Assembly: GCA_944382875.1 (NCBI GenBank)
Contig: CALWNQ010000001.1
Coordinates: 235,843-299,842 of the forward strand
Direction: 5' to 3'
DNA: 64,000 nucleotides
Source of the DNA: an uncultured Clostridia bacterium
GTDB taxonomy: Bacteria; Bacillota; Clostridia; Oscillospirales; Ruminococcaceae
Each line of letters starts with the position of its first letter. The first letter of the stretch is position 1. The notes under the pieces are model-generated. The model saw only the letters and a list, made by a program, of their open reading frames with translations, made no database searches and was not told the origin of the DNA. The translations under genes and the position numbers were made by a program. Below are positions 1-7,337 of the stretch, one piece after another.

Positions 1-2
1 GG

Positions 3-1136
3 GATATGAGCGTTATTGAGGAAGCACCGCAGAACCGCCATCCTGTCCAGACTTATGTTTTGGAATATGATGAGGGCGTGATTTATGAGGCACTGCGCCG
101 GGAATTGCACCGCAGCGGGCAGGTCTATTACATTCACAACAACATCGAATCCATCCACAGCCGGGCAGCCCAGATCAAGGCAGCCATCCCGGAAGCGCGA
201 ATCGGCGTGGCGCATGGACGGATGGCGGAGGATGAGCTTTCCCGCATCTGGAAGCAGATGATGGACCAGGAACTGGACATTCTGGTCTGCACCACCCTGA
301 TTGAAACTGGTGTAGATGTTCCCAACTGCAATACCCTGGTCATTGAAAACGCCGATCGGATGGGGCTTTCGCAGCTCTATCAGCTCCGTGGACGAGTGGG
401 ACGATCTAACCGCCGGGCTTTCGCCTACTTTACCTTCCAGCGCGGAAAGGTCCTTACTGAAGTTGCCACCAAACGGCTGAACGCCATCCGGGAATTTACC
501 AAATTCGGTTCCGGGTTCCGGATTGCGCTTCGTGACCTGGAAATCCGCGGCGCCGGCAACATCCTTGGCACCCGGCAGCACGGGCACATGGAGGCGGTCG
601 GTTACGATATGTACCTGCGACTGTTGTCCCAGGCTGTGGCCGAAAAACAGGGCAAAGCGCCCGAAACACAGGCTACCGCCGAATGTCTGGTTGACATCCA
701 GCTCGAAGCGCACATTCCCGAAACCTATATTGACAACCTGGCGCAGCGGATCGACGTTTACCGCAAAATCGCCTCGATCAAGGACCAGGCGGACAGCCTG
801 GATCTTGTCGATGAGCTGATCGACCGGTTTGGAGAACCGCCGCAGTCGGTCAAGGGATTGATTGATGTGGCGCTTCTGCGAAATACGGCGGCCCGGTTCG
901 GCTTTAAGGAAATCAACCAAAAAGCGGACGCCCTTCAGATGATTCCCGAAAAACTGGACATCAACCTTTCGGCAGCGTTGTCTACCCGCATGAAAGGCCG
1001 TGTAACGGTCAACGCAGGCGCTGTACCGGCAATCGCAGTCAAACTGAAGGGGCAGTCCTCCCTCGATACCCTCCGGGAAGTGATGGGACATTTGCAGGCC
1101 ATTGAAAAAGAATGGAATCAGCCGGCCAAGGAATAA
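3..1136 (+). CDS. mfd: Transcription-repair coupling factor Mfd (C-terminal part)
   Basis: The reading frame is already open at the left edge, so only the last 377 residues are visible. They hold the second RecA-like helicase lobe, with the motif V/VI region VCTTLIETGVDVPN followed by QLRGRVGRS near residues 127-135, and then the TRCF C-terminal regulatory domain that in known Mfd masks UvrA binding. Mfd removes RNA polymerase stalled at lesions and recruits UvrABC. The methionine near position 6 is internal: the context DMSVIEE is the usual Mfd inter-lobe sequence, so it should not be taken as a start. The stop is followed 52 bases later by an alcohol dehydrogenase gene with its own ribosome-binding site; no terminator is evident between them. 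Confidence 0.95.
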   Translation, partial: DMSVIEEAPQNRHPVQTYVLEYDEGVIYEALRRELHRSGQVYYIHNNIESIHSRAAQIKAAIPEARIGVAHGRMAEDELSRIWKQMMDQELDILVCTTLIETGVDVPNCNTLVIENADRMGLSQLYQLRGRVGRSNRRAFAYFTFQRGKVLTEVATKRLNAIREFTKFGSGFRIALRDLEIRGAGNILGTRQHGHMEAVGYDMYLRLLSQAVAEKQGKAPETQATAECLVDIQLEAHIPETYIDNLAQRIDVYRKIASIKDQADSLDLVDELIDRFGEPPQSVKGLIDVALLRNTAARFGFKEINQKADALQMIPEKLDINLSAALSTRMKGRVTVNAGAVPAIAVKLKGQSSLDTLREVMGHLQAIEKEWNQPAKE

Positions 1137-1188
1137 CACCGGCTGAAAGTATATCCATAGACTGTTTATCAAAAAGGAGTTGTGTTGT

Positions 1189-2364
1189 ATGCAGAATTTC
1201 ACCTTCTACACCCCCACCAAAATGTTTTTCGGCAAGGATACGGAAAAACAGGTCGGCCAGATCATCAAATCCTACGGCTTTTCCAAGGTGCTGTTCCATT
1301 ACGGCTCCGGCAGCATTAAAAAAACCGGACTGTATGATACGGTTGTGAGCTCTCTGAAAGAAAATGACATCGAATTTGTCGAACTTGGAGGCGTGGAGCC
1401 CAACCCCAAGCTTTCGCTGGCGCGCAAAGCAGCGGAACTCGCCAAAGCAGAAAAGGTCGACATGATCCTCGCCGTTGGCGGCGGAAGCGTCCTCGACTCA
1501 GCAAAAGCAGCGGCGGTCGGCGCTTACAACGACTGCGATCCGTGGGAATTTTCTATCAAAAAACGGATTCCCGAAAAAACACTTCCAGTCGGAACCATCC
1601 TCACCCTTTCCGCTTCCGGCAGCGAAATGAGCGACTCCTGCGTCATTACCAACGAGGACGGCTGGCTCAAACGCGGATTCAGCGCCGAAACCAACCGCCC
1701 GCTCTTTTCCATTCTGAATCCGGAACTGACCTTTACTGTGAGCAAATACCAGACCGCCTGCGGCATCGTGGATATTATGATGCACACCATCGAACGGTAT
1801 TTCTCCCTCAACGAGGATAATCCTCTCACCGACTCGCTGGCCGAAGGACTGCTCAAAACCGTGGTGGAAGCCGGACGCCGCGCCATCGAAAACCCCGAGG
1901 ATTACGAAGCACGCGCTACTCTGATGTGGGCTGGCAGCCTTTCTCACAACGGACTGACCGGCTGCGGCAAAAACTACATGATGCGCTGCCACCAGCTCGA
2001 ACATGAACTTTCGGGCGCTTACGACCGGGTTGCGCACGGCGCCGGTCTGGCAGTCATTTTCCCGGCCTGGGCAAAATATATCTGCACTCACAACATTTCC
2101 CGCTTTGCACAGTTTGCGGTGAATGTCTGGGGAATCCAGATGAACTTTGAACATCCGGAACGCACCGCGCTGGCCGGAATCGAAGCCACTGAAAATTATT
2201 TCCGCTCCATCGGAATGCCGGTGCGGCTCTCCGAGCTGGATGTCGACGACTCTAAATTTGAGGAAATGGCCGAAAAATGCACCTTCTTTGGCAAACGCAC
2301 CCTGCCCGACTACATTGAGCTTGGCAAAAAAGAGATGCTGGATATCTATCGCCTCTGCCTGTAA
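1189..2364 (+). CDS. Iron-containing alcohol dehydrogenase (butanol dehydrogenase type)
   Basis: This 391-residue protein is a group III, metal-dependent NAD(P)H alcohol dehydrogenase, probably cytosolic and interconverting aldehydes and alcohols during fermentation. The N-terminal FYTPTKMFFGKDT and the glycine-rich AVGGGSVLDSAKA (about residues 95-107) are the family's nucleotide-binding signature. The metal site is visible in MMHTIERYF and in the histidines of RCHQLEHELSGAYDRVAHGAG. Length and order match BdhA/YqhD-like enzymes. The start is the ATG nine bases after AAGGAG (1174-1179); a TTG three codons upstream lies on that site. The next gene begins four bases after the stop, so the two are probably co-transcribed. 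Exact substrate cannot be read from sequence. Confidence 0.9.
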   Translation: MQNFTFYTPTKMFFGKDTEKQVGQIIKSYGFSKVLFHYGSGSIKKTGLYDTVVSSLKENDIEFVELGGVEPNPKLSLARKAAELAKAEKVDMILAVGGGSVLDSAKAAAVGAYNDCDPWEFSIKKRIPEKTLPVGTILTLSASGSEMSDSCVITNEDGWLKRGFSAETNRPLFSILNPELTFTVSKYQTACGIVDIMMHTIERYFSLNEDNPLTDSLAEGLLKTVVEAGRRAIENPEDYEARATLMWAGSLSHNGLTGCGKNYMMRCHQLEHELSGAYDRVAHGAGLAVIFPAWAKYICTHNISRFAQFAVNVWGIQMNFEHPERTALAGIEATENYFRSIGMPVRLSELDVDDSKFEEMAEKCTFFGKRTLPDYIELGKKEMLDIYRLCL

Positions 2365-2368
2365 CCAC

Positions 2369-3118
2369 ATGGCAGACTATCGCGAATTTCTGCGCGTCCT
2401 GGCACATCGGCAACCGGGGCGCGCAGTGGGATTTGAATATACCTGGGACAAATCGCTGGCCGAACAGCTTATCTGGCGGCGGGGAGATACCCTCTGGCAG
2501 AATACCGAAGCGTTGGCCCGCACCCGGATTGACACAGCTTCCCGCTGCGGCCTGGATACTGTTGTACTGGATTTTTTACAGCTGCCCGCATCGCTGCCCC
2601 GGCTGATGCCGGAAGGACTGCGGGCGGTTGCCTTACTTTCCGTCGATTCAAACGACTGTCAGACAGCCGCAGAAACAGAAGGCATCTGCGCCGTCATGCT
2701 CCGGGGATACGGAAAAATAATCTCCGACCGGGCAGAGTTTCTCCGGTCTTTCCGCCCGGCAGTCGATGCCATCCGAAAAGCCGGAAAACCTGTGATCTGG
2801 GCTGACTGCGGAAAAGAACCGCTGCCGGTCAGCTGGGCTGCGGACTGTGGATTCGACGCCATCCATCTGACACACCATTATGCCTCCAACACCGCTGAAA
2901 TCTGGCAGGAGTTTCACCGCGATCTGGCCATTTTAGGCGATACCCGGATGGACTGGCTCATCCGGCAGAAGCCGCGGGATATTCTGGACTACTGCGAATC
3001 GCTGCAAAAGCTGACGCAAAACTGCGGATTTGCTTTTGGCATGGGGAATCCCGAGGGGCTGCCGGTGCCCTATCTTTGCTATGTTTCGGTTTTGACCGCA
3101 TTGGCACGGGGAAAATAG
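2369..3118 (+). CDS. Short uroporphyrinogen decarboxylase-like (UroD/MtbA-type) protein
   Basis: The 249-residue protein resembles the C-terminal two thirds of UroD-fold enzymes. Support comes from the strand GKPVIWADCG, the segment GFDAIHLTHHYA, the LGDTRMDWLI segment that corresponds to the 'GGID' turn of the family, and the ending GFAFGMGNPEGLPVPYL. UroD-fold proteins of about 340 residues decarboxylate uroporphyrinogen or act as methyltransferases for corrinoid proteins. The N-terminal region with the decarboxylase arginines is missing here, so true decarboxylase activity is doubtful. It starts four bases after the alcohol dehydrogenase stop, suggesting translational coupling, and ends in TAG. 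Calling it UroD-like is an inference from these local matches. Confidence 0.6.
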   Translation: MADYREFLRVLAHRQPGRAVGFEYTWDKSLAEQLIWRRGDTLWQNTEALARTRIDTASRCGLDTVVLDFLQLPASLPRLMPEGLRAVALLSVDSNDCQTAAETEGICAVMLRGYGKIISDRAEFLRSFRPAVDAIRKAGKPVIWADCGKEPLPVSWAADCGFDAIHLTHHYASNTAEIWQEFHRDLAILGDTRMDWLIRQKPRDILDYCESLQKLTQNCGFAFGMGNPEGLPVPYLCYVSVLTALARGK

Positions 3119-3158
3119 AAAAACCCTCTTTCCTTTTGCCAAAAAGCGAAGCCAGCTG

Positions 3159-3193
3159 CTTCATATCATGGGATATGAAGAAAGGAGTTGGCT
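3159..3193 (+). promoter_or_regulatory. Hairpin at the ribosome-binding site of the VWA gene
   Basis: A nine-base-pair stem (3159-3167 with 3172-3180) lies directly before the AAGGAG at 3182-3187, and AGCCA at 3150-3154 can pair with TGGCT at 3189-3193 around it. It could tune translation or protect the mRNA; no ligand-binding aptamer is recognised. Confidence 0.35.
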
Positions 3194-3196
3194 GAA

Positions 3197-4141
3197 ATGG
3201 GAATTCTGAATTCCAACAAAGTCGCCGACCGCGACAAAATCGGCTGTGAGGAAGAGCTCAAAATTACTCTCTCCCTCACCGGCGCACCCAACATCGTAGA
3301 AAATCCCACCGACATTGTACTGGTATTAGACCGTTCGGGAAGCATGGCGGGAGAACCGCTGGCTGCTGTCAAACTCGGCGCCAATCAGTTTATCGACATT
3401 ATTCAGCAGTCCACCGGCGGCGCGCCGGGTGAAATCGGATCGGGAAGCCAGATTGGTGTTGTCACCTTTGCGGCAACCGCCATTCCGGTTTCACCGCTTA
3501 CCACCTCGGTGCAGGATCTGAAAACCGCTGTGAACGGAATGCAGGCCGCCGGTTCCACCAACCACGCCGATGCATTCCTGAAAGCAATGGAGCTTTTTGA
3601 TCCGGCGTCCTCCAACGCAAAGGTGATCGTCCTTTTCACCGACGGCAAAACCACAACCGGCTTTCCGCCCGCACCTGTTGCAGCAGAAGCACGTTCCCGC
3701 GGCATTATCATTTACTGCATCGGCCTGATCGGCAGCGACGGTCTGGATGTGCAGGCTCTGAATGACTGGGCAACCGATCCCGACATTTCCCATGTCGCGG
3801 TTACCCCGGATGTTGCCGATCTGGAAGATCTGTTTGCCGAACTGGCTGCCAATATTGCCAAGCCGGGGGCAACCGATATTGTGATTGAAGAGGAAGTAGA
3901 ACCGGATTTTGAAATCACTAAAATCTGGCAATACAGCAAAGGCACTGTCGAAATTACCGGTCCCACTACCCTTCGATGGAAAATGGACGCACTGGGAACC
4001 ACCGGAAACGAAGGTGTCTTTCTGGAGTTTATCATCCGGCATGTCGGCCAAACAGACGGCAAAAAGAAAGTAAACCGCTCCATCTCCTACCAGGACGCTG
4101 AAAATAACGTCGTGCTGTTCCCCAATCCGGAGTCACAGTAG
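3197..4141 (+). CDS. VWA-domain protein, apparently cut short by a frameshift
   Basis: The protein is predicted cytosolic (no signal peptide). A von Willebrand factor A domain begins near residue 40 with the metal-ion-dependent adhesion site DRSGS at residues 45-49 and continues through VIVLFTDGK near residue 140. A beta-sandwich-like segment follows. The start is the ATG nine bases after AAGGAG; an earlier TTG overlaps that site. The frame closes at TAG 4139-4141, but adding one base near 4130 would continue it in the next frame as PNPEVTVECS and run smoothly into the 4542 end. Related clostridial VWA proteins, as I recall them, carry this extra C-terminal domain. So 3197-4542 is best seen as one gene with a one-base deletion, either real or a sequencing/assembly error. 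Confidence 0.75.
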   Translation: MGILNSNKVADRDKIGCEEELKITLSLTGAPNIVENPTDIVLVLDRSGSMAGEPLAAVKLGANQFIDIIQQSTGGAPGEIGSGSQIGVVTFAATAIPVSPLTTSVQDLKTAVNGMQAAGSTNHADAFLKAMELFDPASSNAKVIVLFTDGKTTTGFPPAPVAAEARSRGIIIYCIGLIGSDGLDVQALNDWATDPDISHVAVTPDVADLEDLFAELAANIAKPGATDIVIEEEVEPDFEITKIWQYSKGTVEITGPTTLRWKMDALGTTGNEGVFLEFIIRHVGQTDGKKKVNRSISYQDAENNVVLFPNPESQ

Positions 4142-4176
4142 AATGTTCCATCCCGGTCCATCCGGATCCCTGTCCT

Positions 4177-4542
4177 GTGCCCATCCCGGTAGAGTTGGAT
4201 GGATGTAAAGATTTGGTCCGGTACGATTTAGGCCGGTTTCCGCTCTGTTCGGGACGGCTTTTGCAGCTGGAACTTACTCTCTGCCGTGTCTGCCCCAAAA
4301 AACGGGTGGCGCTCGGTCTCTATCTTTCCGAAGGCGGCAAACCACGCGGATTCAAAGCATTTACCATTCCTGCTCACAATGCATCGGGCTGCCGGGATGT
4401 GGAAATCAGGGGGATTTCTTTTGTGCTCCCCGAAGATATCAATCCGTGCGATAAAAACGGCTGCTTCTGTGAACCCCGCAGTGTGGATGTCCGTGTCTAT
4501 GCAAATTACCTGGACTACGACGATCCGTGCCAGCAGGCATAA
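4177..4542 (+). CDS. C-terminal domain of the VWA gene in the shifted frame
   Basis: This frame is open from about 4132, before the upstream stop, and its translation from 4132 (VTVECSIPVHPDPCPV) joins the end of the VWA frame without a gap. It has no ribosome-binding site of its own; a GTG at 4177 is the first possible start. The 121-residue segment is cysteine-rich (CPKKRV, GCRD, CDKNGCFC) and includes FTIPAHNASGCRDV, a pattern I associate with the C-terminal part of clostridial VWA proteins. It most likely is not a separate gene. If the frameshift is real, this domain is probably not made. Confidence 0.6.
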   Translation: MPIPVELDGCKDLVRYDLGRFPLCSGRLLQLELTLCRVCPKKRVALGLYLSEGGKPRGFKAFTIPAHNASGCRDVEIRGISFVLPEDINPCDKNGCFCEPRSVDVRVYANYLDYDDPCQQA

Positions 4543-4552
4543 GGACAGAAAA

Positions 4553-4579
4553 AGGCAGGGTATTTTACCCTGCCTTTTT
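4553..4579. terminator. Bidirectional Rho-independent terminator
   Basis: GGCAGGGTA and TACCCTGCC form a nine-pair stem with a TTTT loop, A-run before and T-run after. It lies between two convergent genes and can serve both the VWA gene and the symporter gene. Confidence 0.85.
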
Positions 4580-4580
4580 G

Positions 4581-5939
4581 TTATTTCTGTTCTGGAGGAG
4601 TATCCTTCCCCTTTACAATTTTGGAAACCAGCCCTGACAAGGCCAGCAGACCAATCAGGTTTGGGATAACCATCAACCCATTGAAGAGGTCGGAAAGGTT
4701 CCAGACCAAATCCACCTTTAGGAAAGAACCTGCCACTACAAACAAAACCACAATCACGCTGTAAATCTTGACTGCTTTCTTGCCGAACAGCGCTTTGACA
4801 TTGACTTCACCGAAGAAATACCAGCCGATGATGGTAGAGAATGCAAAGAAGAACATACAGATTGCAACAAAAATGTTGCCAAAATTGCCAAAGGCATTGT
4901 TAAACGCCATCTGTGCAAGTTTTGTGCCGGATTCCCCGCTGGAAAGCATTCCGGAGGTGAGAATGACCAGCGCAGTCAGCGTCAGCACAATAAAGGTATC
5001 GATAAACACACCCATCATGGCGATCACACCCTGATCTTCGGGCTTTTTCACCTTGGCCAGCGCGTGGGCATGCGGCGTGCTTCCCATACCGGCTTCATTG
5101 GAGAACAAACCGCGTGCAACACCGTAACGCATCGCTTCTTTTACTGTCACACCAGCAACACCGCCCGCAATCGCCTGCGGCTGAAAGGCGAGTACGAAAA
5201 TCTGTTTAAAGGCTTCTAACACCATATCGTGATTGATAACCAAAATCACCAGACATCCGACAATATAGAAGACCGCCATCACCGGCACCAGTTTTTCGGT
5301 AACAGAGGCGATGCGCTTAACACCACCGATAAAAATAAACCCGGAAATCAGCGCCACAATTACACCGACAATCAGCGGATTAACGCCGAACGCATTGTGG
5401 AATGCGTCACCAATCGAATTGGACTGCACCATATTGCCCATAAAGCCAAGGGCCAGAATAATCGCAACCGAGAAAAATCCAGCAAGAAACTTTCCAAATT
5501 TTCCGGTAAAAGCAGCGCGGATATAATAAATTGGGCCACCGGTGATATGCCCATATTTTACGGTGCGGAACTTCTGCGCAAGCACAGCTTCCGCAAAAAT
5601 GGTAGCCATCCCAAAAAAAGCGCTCATCCACATCCAAAAAATCGCGCCGGGACCGCCCGAAGCAAGCGCTGTAGCACAGCCGGTAATATTGCCGGTTCCA
5701 ACCTGCGCCGCAATCGCAGTAGTCAGCGCTTGGAAAGAACTCATTCCTTCATGATCTGCCTTTTTCCCATTCAAGTTGATGTTGCCGAACAGCCGGCGCA
5801 TTCCTTCTCCAAACCGGCGCACCTGAATAAACTTCAGCCGGAAAGTAAAATAAATTCCGGTCCCGCACAACAGGAACAACAGGATGTTGTTCCAGAAAAA
5901 ATCGCTGATAACCTTTACTATTCGAGCCGCTTCTGCCAT
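4581..5939 (-). CDS. Sodium:alanine/glycine symporter (AGCS family)
   Basis: A 452-residue integral membrane protein with about ten hydrophobic segments. The AGCS signature is clear: FQALTTAIAAQVGTGNITG near residues 75-93, the GPGAIFWMW region, and GLFSNEAGMGSTPHAHA near residue 285. The family imports alanine or glycine with Na+ (H+ in some members). The start chosen is the ATG ten bases after AAAGGA; an upstream in-frame ATG (5966) has no ribosome-binding site. The leader carries a glycine riboswitch followed by a terminator, so glycine is the likely substrate or the sensed metabolite, and expression should respond to intracellular glycine. Family assignment is secure; the exact substrate is inferred from the riboswitch. 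Confidence 0.93.
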   Translation of the reverse strand: MAEAARIVKVISDFFWNNILLFLLCGTGIYFTFRLKFIQVRRFGEGMRRLFGNINLNGKKADHEGMSSFQALTTAIAAQVGTGNITGCATALASGGPGAIFWMWMSAFFGMATIFAEAVLAQKFRTVKYGHITGGPIYYIRAAFTGKFGKFLAGFFSVAIILALGFMGNMVQSNSIGDAFHNAFGVNPLIVGVIVALISGFIFIGGVKRIASVTEKLVPVMAVFYIVGCLVILVINHDMVLEAFKQIFVLAFQPQAIAGGVAGVTVKEAMRYGVARGLFSNEAGMGSTPHAHALAKVKKPEDQGVIAMMGVFIDTFIVLTLTALVILTSGMLSSGESGTKLAQMAFNNAFGNFGNIFVAICMFFFAFSTIIGWYFFGEVNVKALFGKKAVKIYSVIVVLFVVAGSFLKVDLVWNLSDLFNGLMVIPNLIGLLALSGLVSKIVKGKDTPPEQK

Positions 5940-5982
5940 GGAAATTCGTTCCTTTCTGATTTTCATTACCGTATCAGCGCAA

Positions 5983-6015
5983 ATAAAAAACCGGACTGGA
6001 ATTCATCCAATCCGG
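5983..6015 (-). terminator. Riboswitch-associated terminator before the symporter
   Basis: On the minus strand CCGGATTGGA pairs with TCCAGTCCGG (one G-U) around TGAAT and is followed by TTTTTTATTT. It sits between the glycine aptamers and the symporter start, the expected place for the expression platform. Confidence 0.8.
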
Positions 6016-6061
6016 CTCTGAAAAACGCAAAAGAAACACTCCGGCAACTCACCGCAGTCCG

Positions 6062-6230
6062 ATTCCTTTACCCTGTCCTTTTGCCTGAGAGATTAACGGT
6101 TTCCCGCCTTGCACCTTCGGCACCCGATTACCGGGGTTCTCCAGAGCCACATCCGTTTATAGTCGCTGTCCGGGCTCCGGACGCCTGAGAGTGTTACTCC
6201 TTCGGCAAGCTGCTGCTTTTTCCTACAAAC
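6062..6230 (-). promoter_or_regulatory. Tandem glycine riboswitch
   Basis: On the minus strand the promoter-distal aptamer (about 6071-6150) shows the glycine-riboswitch hallmarks: CTCTGGAGA, TGCCGAAGGTGCAA and TCTCTCAGGCAAAAGGACA. The promoter-proximal aptamer (about 6170-6228) has TGCCGAAGGAGTAA and CACTCTCAGGC, but its opening GGAGA segment is not obvious, so this copy looks shortened or divergent. A terminator follows at 5983-6015. Tandem aptamers of this type bind glycine. Whether binding turns the symporter on or off cannot be decided from sequence alone; related symporters have been reported under both modes. Confidence 0.85.
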
Positions 6231-6347
6231 ATCTTTTGTTCTGATTCGGTTTTCCATGGATTACTTTAACATATTTTTGAATTAAAGTCAAGTGTGTTTT
6301 GCTCAGAAACAGTTATTTCAGCTTTTTGAACAAACTATGTCCGAAAA

Positions 6348-6923
6348 TCATTCTCTGAATTGAATGATACCATTGTCCATAGAATCCACAATCGCCAGCG
6401 ACTTCAGATTGACACCCTGCTCCCGGAGAAGCTGTCCACCGTCCTGGAACCCTTTTTCAATAACAATGCCACAACCGACCACCTGCGCACCCGACTGCCG
6501 GACAATCTCCATCAGACCTTTGAGCGCCTGACCGTGAGCCAGAAAATCATCAAGAATCAGAACATGATCTTCCGCGGTGAGGTATTTCTTGGAAACCTGT
6601 ACCTCAAACGGAATGCCGCGGGTATAGGAAAAGACCGGCACCGAATACAGCTCTCCGTCCAGATTCTTGGATTTGGTCTTCTTGGCAAAAATCACATCGG
6701 CATTGTCAAAATACTGAGCCGTAATCGCAGCAATACCAATCCCGGAAGCTTCGATAGTCAGAATTTTATTGATTTCCGGCTGCGGAAAAAGCCGGCGGAA
6801 TTCCTTGCCGATTTCCTGCAGCAGAGAAATATCCATCCGATGGTTCAAAAAGCTGTCAACTTTTAGGACGCCGCCCTCCTTTACGCTGCCGTCTTTGAGA
6901 ATCCGCTCCTTTAAAAGCTCCAT
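6348..6923 (-). CDS. xpt: Xanthine phosphoribosyltransferase
   Basis: This 191-residue cytosolic enzyme converts xanthine and PRPP to XMP in purine salvage. It starts MELLKERILKDGSV, as in Bacillus-type Xpt, carries ILTIEASGIGIA near residue 55 and the PRPP-binding loop VLILDDFLAHGQAL near residues 124-137. Length matches Xpt. The start was placed at the ATG giving this N-terminus; upstream codons are not Xpt-like and the ribosome-binding site (GGAAAGGG) is weak. A consensus promoter lies at 7012-7040. The divergent neighbour is a purine permease under guanine-riboswitch control, a natural partner. I see no riboswitch in the xpt leader itself, only a hairpin. Confidence 0.93.
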   Translation of the reverse strand: MELLKERILKDGSVKEGGVLKVDSFLNHRMDISLLQEIGKEFRRLFPQPEINKILTIEASGIGIAAITAQYFDNADVIFAKKTKSKNLDGELYSVPVFSYTRGIPFEVQVSKKYLTAEDHVLILDDFLAHGQALKGLMEIVRQSGAQVVGCGIVIEKGFQDGGQLLREQGVNLKSLAIVDSMDNGIIQFRE

Positions 6924-6968
6924 ACCGCCGCACCCTTTCCGTAAAATATAATGGAGAAAAGACACCCT

Positions 6969-6994
6969 CCGCCATTCTGGGCAGAGGGAAACCG
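6969..6994 (-). other. Hairpin in the xpt leader
   Basis: On the minus strand CCCTCTGCC and GGCGGAGGG form a nine-pair stem (one G-U). The following sequence TGTCTTTTCTCC is only a poor T-run, so this is a weak terminator or an RNA-stability element. Confidence 0.4.
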
Positions 6995-7011
6995 TTTGAA
7001 TATAATAGATG

Positions 7012-7040
7012 ATTATATCACGTTTTTCCGCGTTTTTCAA
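7012..7040 (-). promoter_or_regulatory. Sigma-A promoter for xpt
   Basis: On the minus strand TTGAAA (7040-7035) is followed after 17 bases by TATAAT (7017-7012). Transcription would start near 7005, giving a leader of about 80 bases. Confidence 0.8.
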
Positions 7041-7130
7041 TCTTTTGCGCCGATTTTCTTCTGTTCTGTCCGGAGATTTTGCCGGATTTCAAAAGATTTT
7101 GTCGAATATATGGATTTTACTGAAAAAGGG

Positions 7131-7160
7131 TAGCCATACCGCAGCAGATTATGGTATAGT
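7131..7160 (+). promoter_or_regulatory. Probable promoter for the purine permease
   Basis: TAGCCA, 18 bases, then TATAGT, placed just before the guanine aptamer. CCATA and TATGG repeats overlap it and could be an operator, but this is only a suggestion. Confidence 0.45.
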
Positions 7161-7174
7161 ATTTGTGTAAATAA

Positions 7175-7241
7175 TGCGTATAATTTCAGCAATACGGGCT
7201 GTAAGTTTCTACCCGCCGGCCGTTATCCAGCGGACTACGCA
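7175..7241 (+). promoter_or_regulatory. Guanine (purine) riboswitch
   Basis: P1 is formed by TGCGTA (7175-7180) and TACGCA (7236-7241). Inside are the conserved TATAAT, the loop-loop elements, GTTTCTACC and GGACTACG. The ligand-pairing base is C (7235, in GACTA), the guanine/hypoxanthine form; adenine riboswitches have T there. Downstream, 7295-7301 can pair with 7321-7327 and cover the AAGGAG of the permease, while 7273-7280 can pair with 7317-7324 instead, so translation control through alternative pairing is plausible. Confidence 0.92.
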
Positions 7242-7337
7242 AAAGTTCAAGCGCCATCCACGATTTTCCGCGGCAGGCGTTTTGTTTTGCGCTTCTTGCA
7301 GTTTGGGTGCTGAAACACGCCTGCAAGGAGTATTTTT

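Noticed and set aside
6960..6990. CCGCC...GGGCA pattern on the plus strand reminiscent of a ZTP riboswitch
   Set aside because: The spacing does not fit the family and it is on the wrong strand for xpt; it is better explained as the hairpin in the xpt leader.
7175..7241. Adenine-specific purine riboswitch
   Set aside because: The specificity base is C in GACTA (7235); adenine aptamers have T at this position.
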